A DNA stretch of 64,000 bases, taken from assembly GCF_000004075.3 (NCBI RefSeq), contig NC_026659.2, forward strand, positions 31,328,272 to 31,392,271, written 5' to 3'. Origin of the DNA: Cucumis sativus. Its lineage: Eukaryota; Streptophyta; Magnoliopsida; Cucurbitales; Cucurbitaceae. The stretch's first letter is position 1. Every line of letters starts with the position of its first letter. The notes below the pieces were generated by a model. That model had not been told where the DNA came from and did no database searches. It saw only the letters and a list, made by a program, of their open reading frames with translations. The translations under genes were made by a program, and so were the position numbers. This document shows positions 36,701 to 49,800 of the stretch, one piece after another.

Positions 36701-38513
36701 GATGCATATTGGGTTGCACTCGTCTTTGTTTTGTTTTTTCTTTTCTCTCCGATTCGATGTATTTAATCACATTATAAATGCATTGTTTCAGGACGATTGG
36801 GTCATTTCCAAGACTTCAACCAAGTAGACAACCACGTAAGGTTATAGAGGATTCTTCCACCATGAATACAACGTTTGAAGTTGAAGAAAATGAAAGTGAT
36901 GACAACTCTATCATTTTAAAACGAAAAAATCTAAAGGCAACACTTCTAAGGACTTTTGAGGTTTTCTCTCTATTCTTTGCTTTTTAACTCTTCATATGCT
37001 AGAAATATAATTATTTTAGAGAAAAATAATTTAAGTCACGTTTAGTAACTATTTGAATATATATGGTTTTTCTTCGGTTCAATGATTGGTTGTATTTTAT
37101 AGGCTCTTGTACTATATTAGATAACATGTGTGTTTCATCTCAAAAACAATGAGAGGAATAATCCATATATTTTCATCAAATTGACACTCTTCATATGTAT
37201 CTTCAAATAGGAACTGAAGTTGTATGGTGAATACTACATATTTCCTAAAAAAGAAATGCCAAGAAGTTTCTTCAATTTTCAACTAGAGGAGCCTGAAATC
37301 ACAATCAAGATACCTCCAAATTTGCATAAAGATAAGAAGTGGATGGGGTGTGCCTTTTTTGTAGTATTTTCAGTTGATGAGAATTCACCAAAATCTCATT
37401 CCTTCTCTTACCAAGTGGACAATGATGAATATACAATGGAAAGAGAATCAGTTATTCGCTTGAATACGGAGTTGTTCGACGATTCCCATCAACTTTGGAT
37501 GTTTTTCGAGCCTCGTGGTGTTTATCCATATAGATTAAATCAATGGAGGCATCTTTGTTTCACATTCGTATGCAATAACCCAGACTTTAAGGCTGTTCTT
37601 TGTGGTGCACGTCTTGTTTATAAGCAAGATGTTGAAGGATTTGTGAACACAATTGTGAGTAATGTGTTGAGTTTACCAGTTGAATTGCTCGAATTTTATG
37701 ATCAAATGTATGTTGAAGGCATGTTAAGGAATATACTTTATCATAAGTATGATCCAAAGCATAAGCAGTGGGTTGAGGAACAAAATTCAAATCCTCATAA
37801 TTCTCAAGAAGATTCAAGTTCTTGTAGTTCAAATATGGAAAGAAGCCTCATTTTGCAACTCAAAGAAAGCATTCCTTCTTTCCTTCAAAAGGATTCAAAG
37901 GTCCATCTCTCTTTTCTCAATCTTATGCATATTATTAGATCATTATTACTTAATATTCTCATATACATATCGTTCTTATCCATTAACTAATCAAATTATT
38001 GAACATTTTTCACAGGATCGGTTTGGAAACACATTTGATTTCGTTATTCCAAAGAGAAACTTTCCCCCGGCACTGCTTAATCAACTATCTCCAGAGAATC
38101 CTACAGGAGTCCAATTACCTCCAAGTTTATATACTAATAATGATTGGTTGGGATTTGTAGTTTGCACTCTCTTCCAAATCAACAAACATCCCACAGCAAT
38201 ACTCAACAATGTTTGCTCAATTTCAAGGCATGAACTCATTTGTCAATTTGCGATTGAGATTGGATTAATTGAACCATTACACACTCATGGTATCACTGAG
38301 GACAGATCCATTTGGCTTCAGGAACGCCAATTTGTTTGGCTTTATTACACCCCAAGACACACATATGGTGAAATCTTTCGTCAATGGTCTTCTGTTTGGG
38401 CTGTTATTGAAGCTGATACCCCTGATTTGATGGTGAGCTGTTGTGGAATGAGTTTAGTATACAAGAAAGATGCGGCAGTGATCGACAAGATATTGATGAG
38501 AGCCATTCAATGA
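30733..38513 (+). pseudogene. TNL gene A with three C-JID modules, LRR frameshift
   Basis: Eight exons: 30733-31277 TIR, 31792-32881 NB-ARC, 32980-33255 LRR entry, 33603-34716 LRR, 35795-36411, 36792-36960, 37211-37900 and 38016-38513. The NB-ARC is complete: GMGGIGKTT, LIILDDVDHL, VIVTTREEHL, GGLPLAIEVLG, FLDIACFF, MHDLIQEMG. The TIR has SHRAKDTG in place of SFRGEDT and CMKEI in place of WCLxEL, with Glu kept. Exons 5, 7 and 8 each encode one post-LRR module with a CG(A/M)xL(V/L)Y strand. The exon sum is 4999 bases, one more than a multiple of three: at 33794-33797 AAAA replaces the AAA of gene B, and the frame ends at 34076 after about two LRRs. All other exons are open. It is either a truncated TNL or a sequencing error in an intact 1665-residue gene. 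Tail to tail with gene B. Confidence 0.88.
35420..35700 (-). mobile_element. LINE 3'-end fragment in intron 4 of gene A
   Basis: On minus it reads TTCTATTGCTTTAAATATAAACG, TAGCCCTCTATCCCG, TTAATGAAACGAGAGTGAC, GGTGTCCACCTAGTGGAGATG and a short A-rich tail, paralleling the LINE 3' ends at 14.45 and 51.1 kb. It makes intron 4 of A (1.08 kb) much longer than that of B (0.38 kb), so it inserted in A after the duplication. Confidence 0.7.
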
Positions 38514-39596
38514 TCAATATAATATCTTATACAAACATGCAACACCCCACAAAATTATGTATTAATTAGTTTATTGTGTATTATATTGTCACAACTCTGC
38601 CTCTAACTATCCTGCTAAATTTAGTTTGAGATGGTTGAGAATGTGAAAAGTTTCCTTATTAATGTGAATATGAAAGGTTTCACTCAATATTAAACTTAAA
38701 TTTGTGACTTTTGGTTTTTGTAGTCATACTGACATTTGAGTTTTTTACGAATTTTGGTTGTGTTAATAGTTATGATCATTGATTAATATTTATGTGGTTT
38801 TTGTAGCCATAGGCAAACTTAGAGTAAATAAAAGTGGGTGAATGCATGCGTAATGAGGGAGTGTCTATCCTTTGTACTTTCTTTATAAATAAAAAGAAAA
38901 CAAAATTAACCTTTTCTCTCACTTTTTTCCATGTGCACCCCACTGGCACTGTGCATTAGCTTGCTAGATATGGTGCCAGAAGATCAAGTACGGTCTTGGG
39001 TTGTGCAAAGCTTGTCATCTAGGACACAGATAGAGGAGTGAATTATTAATCACTACAAGATAATAATAGGAGAGACCTAATTCGAGTGGTTGGAAGAATC
39101 AAGAAGCTCAACACCCAAAACTACAAAACATTGTTTACCTACGACAGATAGAGGAGTGAATTATTAATCACTACAAGATAATAATAGGAGAGACCTAATT
39201 CGAGTGGTTGGAAGAATCAAGAAGCTCAACACCCAAAACTACAAAACATTGTTTACCTACGATAGGTTAGAATGCTGAGATATCCGGGTGATGCATGCAT
39301 CTCCTGATCCAAAGAAAAAATAAATTACACAAAACCAATGCAGTGAAGGAAAGGTAATGACACAACTGACAAACTATTTGTTCAAGATGATGATTATATT
39401 ATTGAATGACTTTCACCAATACCTTAAGGGAACACCAAGCTAAACAAAGCACCTAATTTATTAGTATAATCAGTGATAGAGGGGATAGAGTGAAGCCCAA
39501 AGAGAAAGCTTAGCAAAGCATGGCTTTTACATTTAAGGCTATGTTGTTTGGGCTGTATTCTTTGAAAAGAAGGCTAGTTCTGACTACACCATTGAC
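38514..39596. other. Spacer between convergent genes A and B
   Basis: Between the facing stop codons lie the 3' UTRs of both genes and a perfect 118-bp direct repeat. The two UTRs do not look alike, so the inverted homology ends near the stop codons. No ORF is supported. Confidence 0.6.
39026..39258. repeat. Recent tandem duplication, 118-bp period
   Basis: ACAGATAGAGGAGTGAATTA through TTGTTTACCTACG occurs at 39026-39143 and again from 39144. I see no mismatch over about 115 bases. It is non-coding and lies in the A/B spacer. Complete identity means a recent event or an assembly artefact. Confidence 0.92.
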
Positions 39597-42500
39597 CTAT
39601 GTGGTTGAAAAGAAGGCTTCCATCAATATCTTGTCAATCAACTCCACGTCTTTTTTGTATACTAATTGAACTCCACAACCTTTCACCATCAAATCTGGGG
39701 TATCAGCTTCAATAATAGCTGAAACATCAGACCTATGACGAAAAATTTCACCATATTTCTTTCTTGGGCTGTAATAGAGCCAAACAAACTGGCGTTCATG
39801 TAGCCAGAAGACTGTGTCCTCAATGATACTATGAATGTGTAATGGTTTAATTATTCCATTCTCAACTGCAAGTTGACAAAAGAGTTCATGCCTTGAAACT
39901 GAGCCAACATTGTCGAGAATTGCTGTTGGATGTTTGTTGATTTGGAAAACGGTCCAAACTGCAAATCCCATCCAATTACTATTTTTATACAAATTTGGGG
40001 GCAATTGGATGTGTGCATAACTATTTGGAGATAGTTGATCAAACAGTTCGGCCCAAATGTTTGTCCTTGGAATACAGAAGTCAAATGAGGTTGCAAATCG
40101 ATCCTGTTGCAATGAAAAATGTTAACTAACTAATTTGATTACATAATGTATAGGAACAACAATATGCGTACAAAATTATCCACCCATGATATAAATATCA
40201 TCAACAACAAAGTCCACAGACTCTATATATAATATTTGACAGAAAAATGAAAATTCAGGAAGTTAAATTCCTACTTTCATCAAGATATTTGATGCATTAA
40301 ACATAAGAAAAAAGAACAGTAACTAAGTTATGAGCTAATTAATATTATTGCATAAGAAAATAGTAATTAAATTGTGAGTAAATGCATAACACAAAGGAAG
40401 AAAGAGAGGGAAAAGAGATGGACCTTTAAATCCTTTTGAATGAAGGAAGGAATGCTTTCTTTGAGTTGCATAATGTGGCTGATCCTTTCCATATTTGAAC
40501 TACAACTTGAATCTTCATCTTGAGGATCATGAGCATTTGAATTTTGTTCATCAACCCGCTCTTCTATACCAAACTCTTGTCTTCTTCCATTTTCCTTTTT
40601 CTCTGGATCATACTTTCGAGAATGTACAATCCTTAACATGCCTTTAACATAAATTTGGTCACAAAATTCTTGAAATTCAGCTGGGGAACTCAACACATTA
40701 CTTACAATTGTGTTGATCAATCCCTCAACATCTTGCTTATAAACAAGACGTGCTCCACAAACAACAGCTTTAAAATCTGAGTTATTACATGCGATTGCAA
40801 AACAAAGATGCCTCCATTGATTTAATCTATATGGATAAACGGCTCGAGGCTCGAAAAACAACCAAAGTTGATGAGGATCATGTAGCAAATCTTTATTCAA
40901 GTAAAGAATTGATTCTCTTTGCATTGAATATTCATCATTGTCCACTTGGTAAGAGAAGGAATGAGATTTTGGTGAATTTTCATCAACTGAAAATATTACA
41001 AAAAAGGCCAACCCCATCCACTTCTTATCTTTATGCAAATTTGGAGGTATCTTTATTGTAATCGAAGGCCCTTCTACTTGAAAATTGAAGAAACTTTTTG
41101 ACATTTCTTTCTGAGGAAAAATGAAATATTCACCACACAGCTTCAATTCCTGTATCATGAATATACATACATATATATGGAGAGTTAATTTAATGAAACG
41201 TATATATGGAGAGATCTAGGGGCTGTAAACTCTAAACTAGTTTTTCCCTTAACCTATATTTCAAGAATATATATGAAGAGTAGTTTAAGGGTGATTAGTT
41301 TGGATGAACCGGAGAAAAAAAATGATTTTAAATACTTGAAAAGTTAAACCAAAACACGTCATAAGATGTGAAGCATAGAAAGAAAAACCTCGAATATCCT
41401 TTGAAGTGTCGCCTTGAGGTTTCGTTTTAAAATGATAGAGTAGTCACTTTCGTTGTCTTCAGCCTCTGAAGATGCATTCATGGTGGAACACTCCTCTATA
41501 ATCTCATCCGGTGGTTCACTAGGTTGAAGTCTTGGAAATGACCCGATTGTCCTGAAACAATAAACTAATCATCGTTTTGCTTAGATTTCACTTCAAAAGG
41601 TCTCATACTAATTGAGAGAGAATTTCTCGATTTTTTTTCTTTTTGCACTGAACAGACAATACTTTCCTAATAATATTAACTAGGCATGCAACATAAATTT
41701 TATACTCTATGAGACAGAGTAAAGCATGGGAAGAGGGAAGATATAGAAACTTTCTTTATTTATTAAAAGACACAATTGTAAAAAGGTCAGTTAGCTAGCT
41801 ATGGACAGTAGAAAAACTACACCTACTGCACATACCCTAATCAGTAGAGAATAATTTATATTAGATACTATGGCTGCTCAAAAAACTCATCTACTATAAC
41901 AGCCATTATCATCATCTAGAGGGTGCAATGAAAATCCTATATTGAAAAACTCAAGTGAACTCACACGTTTTCTAAGATAAATAAGTTACTCCTTTCATTG
42001 TCAATTAGTTTTAAAATGGAAACCATAAATTACTATCTAATATGGGTATTAGACCATATATGCCCAATAAAAGGTGCACCCCAAAGAGGTGGTATCACTT
42101 TGAGCGGGGTAAGTACATTATTTAAAGAGTAATATTTGGTTGCACTTATCTGTATATGTATCCCTTCGAAATACATATAAAAAAGAGTACAACATTGATG
42201 GAGTGTTACCTAGTGTCATATATATGGTCTACAACTAAGAGCTAGAGCTAAGTTTTTCTTTATTTGCTAATACTTTAGGCCTTATTGAAAGTTTCTTTTT
42301 TTTCTTTTATCTTGAAAAAGGGGCAACAACACGCGAACTTCTTAAGTGGCTATCCAATTTAGTACTACTTTTGCCTAAGTACACACTTATCTGTGAACTT
42401 GAAGATATTCTAGTGGTGGTATGATCTTTCTTTTTTTTTAGTTCAACAACATACGAGGAAAGAAGATTGATAAATCGATCAACTAGTTGATAATATACGT

Positions 42501-45500
42501 AAACTTTAAATTCACTTATGATTAGGTTGACAGGAATATAAAAACATATTTATTTATAGACATTGAGAGAAAGTGGTTTAACTGAATTACCTTTGCAATG
42601 CATTAAACCAAGAAGTCTTGTAACGAGCTCCACCATCCATCAAAGTAGAAACATTATTTACACGGTTCTGACGATTCAAAAGATGATCAACAATTGATGC
42701 ATGATATTTTCCAGGAGATCCAAACAAGTCCTTGATAATGTTCCCGATAAAACTCCCTGCATTTTGTTCATACAATATTGAAGCTCCACACCATTTGACC
42801 TTCACAAATGGGTTATCAGTGATTATTGAAATATCAATGCAGCAACACTGGTTCAACCAGCTTGATATCTCTTTCATTGGAATGTAAAAAACTGATAGTC
42901 CCATTGGGCTATCCAATTCCTGTTCGTTGCCATCAAACACTAGGGGTGATTTTATAGGGCATTCGTCCGTTTCCATTTTCACTGTGAACTCACAACAAAA
43001 TTTTGAATTATTATTATTATTATTCTTGTTGCTTTCAAATTGTTGTTGGACTACTTCATAAGCAGCACCTAAAGCAATTCCAATCCTTGGATTTTCTTCA
43101 CTTATGTAATCAGGTGGACAATGGGCTGTGATTGAAAATCCATATTTTTTTTCTTCAAAACATGCTATTAAGTTAGGATAGGGAATCACAAAAGAGTAAT
43201 TTACTTGTTGCCATGTGAGTACCTGCCAAATAAAAAAATGGTTACATATTATATTTATGCTTATTCCTCTCTTTCTAATTCAACTAATAATATCAAAGTG
43301 GCACAAAGAACTACAATTTTTTGCATTGTATGCTATATTGGTAAATACTTTTGGTTTGATAGCAACTAACAATTTTTTTTCTTAACTAGAGAGACAAGAA
43401 AAAGAGGAATGCATAGGTGCACCAAGATTTTGGTCAATGTGATCAGACCAAAACTAGTAGACTTACAAAATCACAAGAGAAACAATTAGTTCCAAGGTAA
43501 ACTAAAGATGCCATAATATGTTTTTGGGTTTGCCCTAAAAAGTAGAAATGAAAAAATAATAATTATGATGAGAAAAGAAAAGTAAAGAAGTTAATTACCT
43601 CAATGTATCGTTGAGTCGTTGTCCTTACGTGAATGGCAGAAAAGTGTGGCTGATCAATATTATAACTTTCAGATGGTTCATTGGAAATAGGACATCGGAT
43701 AAATGTTATTCCCAATTCACTTGAAGGAATTTGTTTCTCTTTATTGTAATATTCTTTTAGTGAAACACAATCTCTTGCTTCTACTTCTCTAACACTTAGC
43801 GGAAGTTTTGGTAAACTCAGAAGATGAAAACATTCCACCAAAAATAGATCCCTCAAATTCACAAGATGACAGATGCTTTCAGGCAATTTGGTAAAATGGT
43901 TTTTACTTAGATGAAGAATTTGCAATGAAGCTAAGCTATGAAGGTCATTAGGTAAATCTCCATCCCACAAATTACAATCACTCAGATTCAAAATCCTCAA
44001 AGAGCAACCAAATGTAAACCAATTTGTCACTTTCAACCCTTGAGAATAATTGGAGAATTTTCTAGTGAACTTCCAAGTAGGGAATAATGAATGAAGAAAT
44101 TTGCGAGATAGTCCTTGACAGTTTAGTATTTCTAGTTTGGTCAAAAGCTGAAATGACATTGGAGCTTGATTTACACAAGTGCTTGTAATATCAAGCTTCT
44201 CTAAGGAAGAAATATCTCCTAAACTCTCTGGAAGACTATCAAGTTTTGAGCAGCCATTTAAATTGAGGGTTTTTAGAGATGTTAGAGAGCCAATAGTGGA
44301 AGGAAGTTTTAGAAGATCTGTGCAATTTTTGAGATTTAATAAAACAAGTGATGTTAAATGTCCTATTGATGAATGCAAAACTTTTATGGATGTTTCGTCT
44401 AAATGAAGCTCTAGTAGATGGTTCATGTTTGATGAGATTTTTGGGAAATGGGTGAGATTTGAACAGCCTGAAAGAACCAAAATTTTGAGAGATTCTAAGG
44501 AAATATTGAAAGGAATGTTTGTTAATTTCTTGCAATTTCTGAGGTCCAATTGAATTAGATGGTTTAGATTACCCAAAGAGTGGTGAAGTTGGTGAAGTTC
44601 TACACAGCCACTTAAAACCAATCTTTCAAGATTTGGAACACCTGAAAAATCAGGTGTCTTTGATAGGAACTGAGAATCACTTAGGTTTATCACTTTCAAT
44701 GTTTCCATGCTCTGCAAATAAAATACAATACCACAAAATTTCATTGTTAGCAAAATTTCAATCATAATTTGCAAATATGGTTAAAATATCCTTATGATCC
44801 ATAAATACTTTTCACTCATTGCACTTTACTCGAAAGCCAAAGTTGATAAAAAAAAAAAAAAAAAAACAATCCAAATTATGCAAAATATTCATGCAGAATG
44901 ATAAAAATTGCATAAAACTTTGAAATTTCCAATTTATCCTCTTCTATTTTTGGTTTGGGATTTAAGAAAAAAATTCATAACAGATGAAGTTTAAAATGTT
45001 AGAGGCAAATTAAAGTTGAAACTAATTTAGATGAAAATAATAATGTACTTATTTAATTACTACTGTTGTTTTGATGTACCTTTGAAGCAGTCCAAAGATG
45101 GTGAATAGAGCTATTTGGCAACTCAAGCTCCAATAGATTTGTGGGATTGAAATTTGATGGTAAGGTCTTTAAAGGGTAACCATGCCAATTGAGAAACCTT
45201 AGTTGATCAGACAGATATTCAATTTCTTTACTAAGATGAACATTGTTCAATTTCAATACTCTTAGATTTGTCATTTCTGAAAAGGCTTTGGCATTCAAAT
45301 GTGATTCTCCTTCCTCATCCAAATCCATCATTATCCCTTCAATTGCTTCTGTTCCCTGACAAATTACTAATTCATCATACATCTATATAGATATAGATAT
45401 ATATCATTCCCATGCCAAGTTTTCCTATGAGTTAAAACAATATATATATATATAGTTACCTGATCTCGACTTAGTGCGAGATTGACATCCTCACGAAGCC

Positions 45501-47314
45501 ACAACCTAGTTCGCTTTTCGGGCTCATTCAGAAAGTTTTGGCGAACAATTTCTTGGCCCATTTCTTGTATTAAATCATGCATATGTAGCTTATCATGTGG
45601 TGTAGTAATAAGACATTTCTCCTCCAATATTTCTAGTCCAAGAACAGCAGGAAATCCAAAACTTTCAAGAATTTCTATTGCTTGTTTCTTACTCTTTCTC
45701 TTAAAAAAACATGCAATATCTAGAAAAATTTTCTGTTCAGATTTCTCCAACATATAATAACTAATTTTCAACTTTTCTATAATTTCCTTATCACGAACTT
45801 CCCACAACTTTTCCACTGCATTTATCCAATCCTCCATTGGTTTATTACGTAAAGAAGATCCAAGAACCTCAATTGCCAATGGAAGTCCTCCAGCATAGTC
45901 TACAACTTGGCTACAAACATCAAAATACTCTTCCTTTGTATGCTCTTCTCCAAATGCCTTTTGTGAAAAAAGCTGAAGACCTTCTTCAATTTTCAGCACT
46001 TCAACATTGTATCGTCTTTCGATTCCATGTGAAATTAGGAGATGTTCGTCTCTCGTTGTAACGATGACTCGACTTCCTGAGCCAAACCAATCTAAACCGC
46101 CGGCTAATTTTTGAAGTTGGCTTAGATGGTTGACATCGTCAAGAATTATAAGAGCTTTAATATTACTTATTCTTCTCTTAATTAATGTAGCTCCATCAGC
46201 ATTAGGGATGTCAATGTTTCTTTTCATTAGAGTTCCTGTTAGAAGCTTTTGTTGTAATGAAGCTATGTCTTCTTTCTTCAAAGCTTCTTTGACATTGTCC
46301 AAGAAATAACATCCATCAAATAAATGAGAAACACTTTTGTAAATGATTCTAGCAATTGTAGTTTTGCCAATTCCACCCATTCCCCATATTCCAACAAAGC
46401 GTACATCATCTAAACCTATTCCCAAAAGCATATTTATTTGGTGTAATCTTGGGGAAATTCCAACTAATTTATCATCATATCGAAACAAATCAGGACGCAA
46501 TTTGTTGAATATATGCTTCACAACTTCATTGATTATGCTCCCTTCTTCAGACCTATATACATATATATACTTTTCAATTTTAGTAATCATCTCTAAATTT
46601 TGAAAATATTGTTATTGTTTTGGAATTTGGTTTAAAATCTAAATTTTAGAGATGACGTTTAAAAACACATTTGTGCTTCCTTTTGTAAACTTTGTAATTA
46701 TAAACTACAAAACATACGTAAATTAGAAAGAAAAAGCTGAAGAGATCAGTGAATATATAATTATTACTTAACTGGGAATCTTGGACATGCCATCCAGAGA
46801 GATGGCCAACTTGATTCATAGAATATCTCCAGTTCTCAACTTCTTCAATATCAATCTTAGGATTGGCTTCATGGTCATTAAAGTACTTCTTAAAGTTCCC
46901 CTCTTGCTTCCTCACATTGCCTGGATCTATTTTGTAAAATATAGGAAGAACCAGTTGATCCATCAACTCCTTACACGTTACAATCTTCCCTACTTCCTTC
47001 ATGCAAACAAAACTCCCGTAGTTCTCTGAAAAAACCACGATCGAAGACCTCGATTCTTCCACGGCCTTCATCTTCTCCTCTACATATGGTTGCTCTGCGT
47101 CTTCGTCGTCTATGCCGTCTCTGAAAACTACAATTCCTTGGTTTGTCAAAGCTTCATGAAGATCAGCTGCGAAACTACTCCCGGTATCCTTAACTCTGTG
47201 GCTGAGGAAAACGTCATAGTTTCGTAAGGGAGGAAGAGGAAGAGAGATAGAATAGGGAGGAGGAGATAAGGATTTAATTGAAGCTCTTCTCTCCATTATT
47301 GCTGGAGAAGCCAT
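39597..47314 (-). CDS. Intact TNL gene B with three tandem C-JID modules
   Basis: Eight exons on minus: 47314-46773, 46552-45460, 45355-45080, 44711-43599, 43222-42591, 41551-41389, 41149-40424, 40103-39597. They sum to 5052 bases, giving 1683 residues, well above a usual TNL (about 1000-1300). Residues about 30-180 are a divergent TIR (SHRVKDTG; CMKEV at the WCLxEL site). NB-ARC has GMGGIGKTT near 238, LIILDDVNHL, VIVTTRDEHL, GGLPLAIEVLG, FLDIACFF, MHDLIQEMG. LRRs span about 640-960. Three post-LRR modules follow: about 1010-1200 (ISSWLNQCC, WCGASILYEQ), 1274-1480 (PPNLHKDKKWMGLAFF, CGARLVYKQD) and 1516-1680 (PPNLYKNSNWMGFAVW, CGVQLVYKKD). Each resembles the C-JID fold thought to read ligands with the LRR. 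It likely acts as a cytoplasmic pathogen receptor with NADase-type TIR signalling; the ligand is unknown. Confidence 0.92.
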
Positions 47315-49389
47315 TGAAGGCTGGTGTAAGAGGTGCTATGATACTAATAAAATGGATTCTAATGGTTTAGAAGAAAACTCAAGTGGGGTGGCCAAATGAT
47401 TCTCTTTCTTTCATGTGGAATTTCATTAATGGCTAGCTTAAAAGTTAAATATGGGTTTCATCTATTGTTGTGTTCAAATTTTATAATAATTGTTTCATCT
47501 TTCGAGGCTTAATTTATACATTTTTTAAAGTTTTGATGCCCCATTTTCTTTGTTTATTCTTTCATTGGATTTTTACAGAACCCATGTTTGACTAATATGA
47601 AATCAGAGTCCATTACCTCTAACAAAAAGATGAGATCCAACCCACCAAAGTTATGAACTCAAATGGGTACTACATTCATGAGAGACGTATATATTGAGGA
47701 TCAGATAAATTTTAAATAGACAGTAATTTGAGCAATAAGTATCAATGACAAACTTCTACTTTCGATACACTTTTATATTCTATCCGTGATAGAACAATAT
47801 TTTCAACATGATTTATATGTATAGAATTTTATAATTTATAATTTTTGACCGATTTTGCTATATTTACAAATTTTTTTTAAAAATGTTGTTCTATCTGCAA
47901 ATATTTTGAATCTAATTGTTATATTTACAATTATCCAATAAAGATTCTACAAGAAAGATGGAGATACCTATACCAATTTTTAGATTAATTATTTGATGAT
48001 GACAAAACTTCATCTCCCTCTACCAATTGGTATCATATTTACAAGTACTTGTCCAACGTTACAAAAGTTCACATAAACTATGGGCTGTAAACACTAAAAG
48101 GAGTCTATGGTATTCCACGTTTCAAAATCATTCTAGTTAGACAAAAAAGTACTTTAAGGGAAAGTTTTTTTTGTTTTTGGGTTTTTTTTTTTTTTTTTTT
48201 TTGTGATTGTAGTGTGTGGAAGCATTTTTTAACTAATAAACAGTATTACAGGTTTAGGTTCTTATATAGTTTTCTAAACTTCAAAGTATGTTTTGTGGTT
48301 GCAACATCACCTGAACTTCCACATAAGAAAAGGACGATGGAAATATCAACTTTGCTTGTAGCATATAGTCCAAAGTGATGCAATATTAACACAATATGAT
48401 TTACTCAAGCGCAGTACGTACAATTAATCTAGGAGTGATATAGCTGCAGAAGATTCAAAGAAGAAAGTTTTCATGCAGAAGATAATTAAGCTACTAGAAA
48501 TATGTGCATTCTAACGTTGCATCTCTCCTCAAGGGAGACAATAAAACAATCTCTAAAGGCAGACAGAGTTCATCCTTATAGGGTATGTGTTACTTTACCA
48601 TAATATAATAGAGGATAGTTAACGTTCAAATGAGAGAATGAGGGGATAGTACGAAGTTATATATATAGTTAACAAAGACTTGAGAGATCAATATGTAGAC
48701 CTATGAGATTTAAGATAAGTTTGAGGGACATGTAGTGAGATATAGGGGCATGTGAGTTTGAATACTTTATATATGTGTCGTTACTGTGGTGGACACAATG
48801 GCTCCACTTTTGGGTATCTCTCCCTTTCCCTTTTGATACTCTCAATACAATGATCTAAGTTAATTAAGGTTAGTACGAGGAAATTAAAATATATATTTTT
48901 CTTATTTAATTAAAAAGATAAAACCCTCACATCCTTATCTTTAAGGTTTCGAAAAATATTATTATTTTATATTGGTTTATAATCGTGTTAGGTCGTTTGT
49001 TTGGTGTTCGAGAGACCGGTTGATGGGGGTAGCGCATGGTCTTGCTCGCGCAACGGTTTTCCTTTAGAGTTTTAGGATTGTGTTTCAAAAATAATAAAAT
49101 GAACCAAAATATTTACAAATATAGCAAAATATCTTTAATAGATATTTTGTCTTTAAATTTGGACAAAAATTTCCATTAATCCAAGTGCATTCTATCAATA
49201 CCTACTCATATTGCAATTTTTTTAGTCGGGAGATTTGAACCACCTATCGATATATATCGATCTTTTAAGGGTCACTTGCAAAAATGGCAAAATAAGTTAA
49301 TAACTAAGTCCATAGCACACACACTTTATTATTTGTGAAAATGGCAAAAACGAAGTCCAGCCCACACATTAAGAGGTAAAATGTCACAA

Positions 49390-49800
49390 ATGCTCTGGTT
49401 ACTAATATACATTTGGTACACCTTATACAAGTCTGATACACCTAATACACTCCTTGATACACTTGATACTTCTTGATACACCTGATACATTTGATTGATA
49501 CACTTGATGCACCTAATACTCTTTGATACACTCGATACCGAAACATACTAATATATGTTTGATACACCTGATACACTGCATATACATTTAGTATTCTTCA
49601 CTTGTACAATTGATTGATTAAATGCACTTGATATGCTTGAAGTCCTACTTATACACTTGGTATACTATTGATATACACTTATAAACTCGATTCATATACT
49701 TGATAATGATTCACGTTACTGATATGTTTTAACAATATATTATTGATATACTTGATAATTATACATTGAGTTACATCATTCATATACTTAATAATACTCT
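49390..49800. repeat. Degenerate array of CTTGATACAC(C)TGATACA units
   Basis: About 25 short variants of TGATACAC(T/C)TGATAC and TATACTTGATA lie back to back over 400 bp, with decay increasing toward the right end. No coding capacity. It looks like an old microsatellite or minisatellite. Confidence 0.7.

Noticed and set aside
42040-42460. Possible further LINE 3' end in intron 5 of gene B
   Set aside because: GTGCACC and TTAAGTGG stretches resemble the family but not in the right order; too weak to report.
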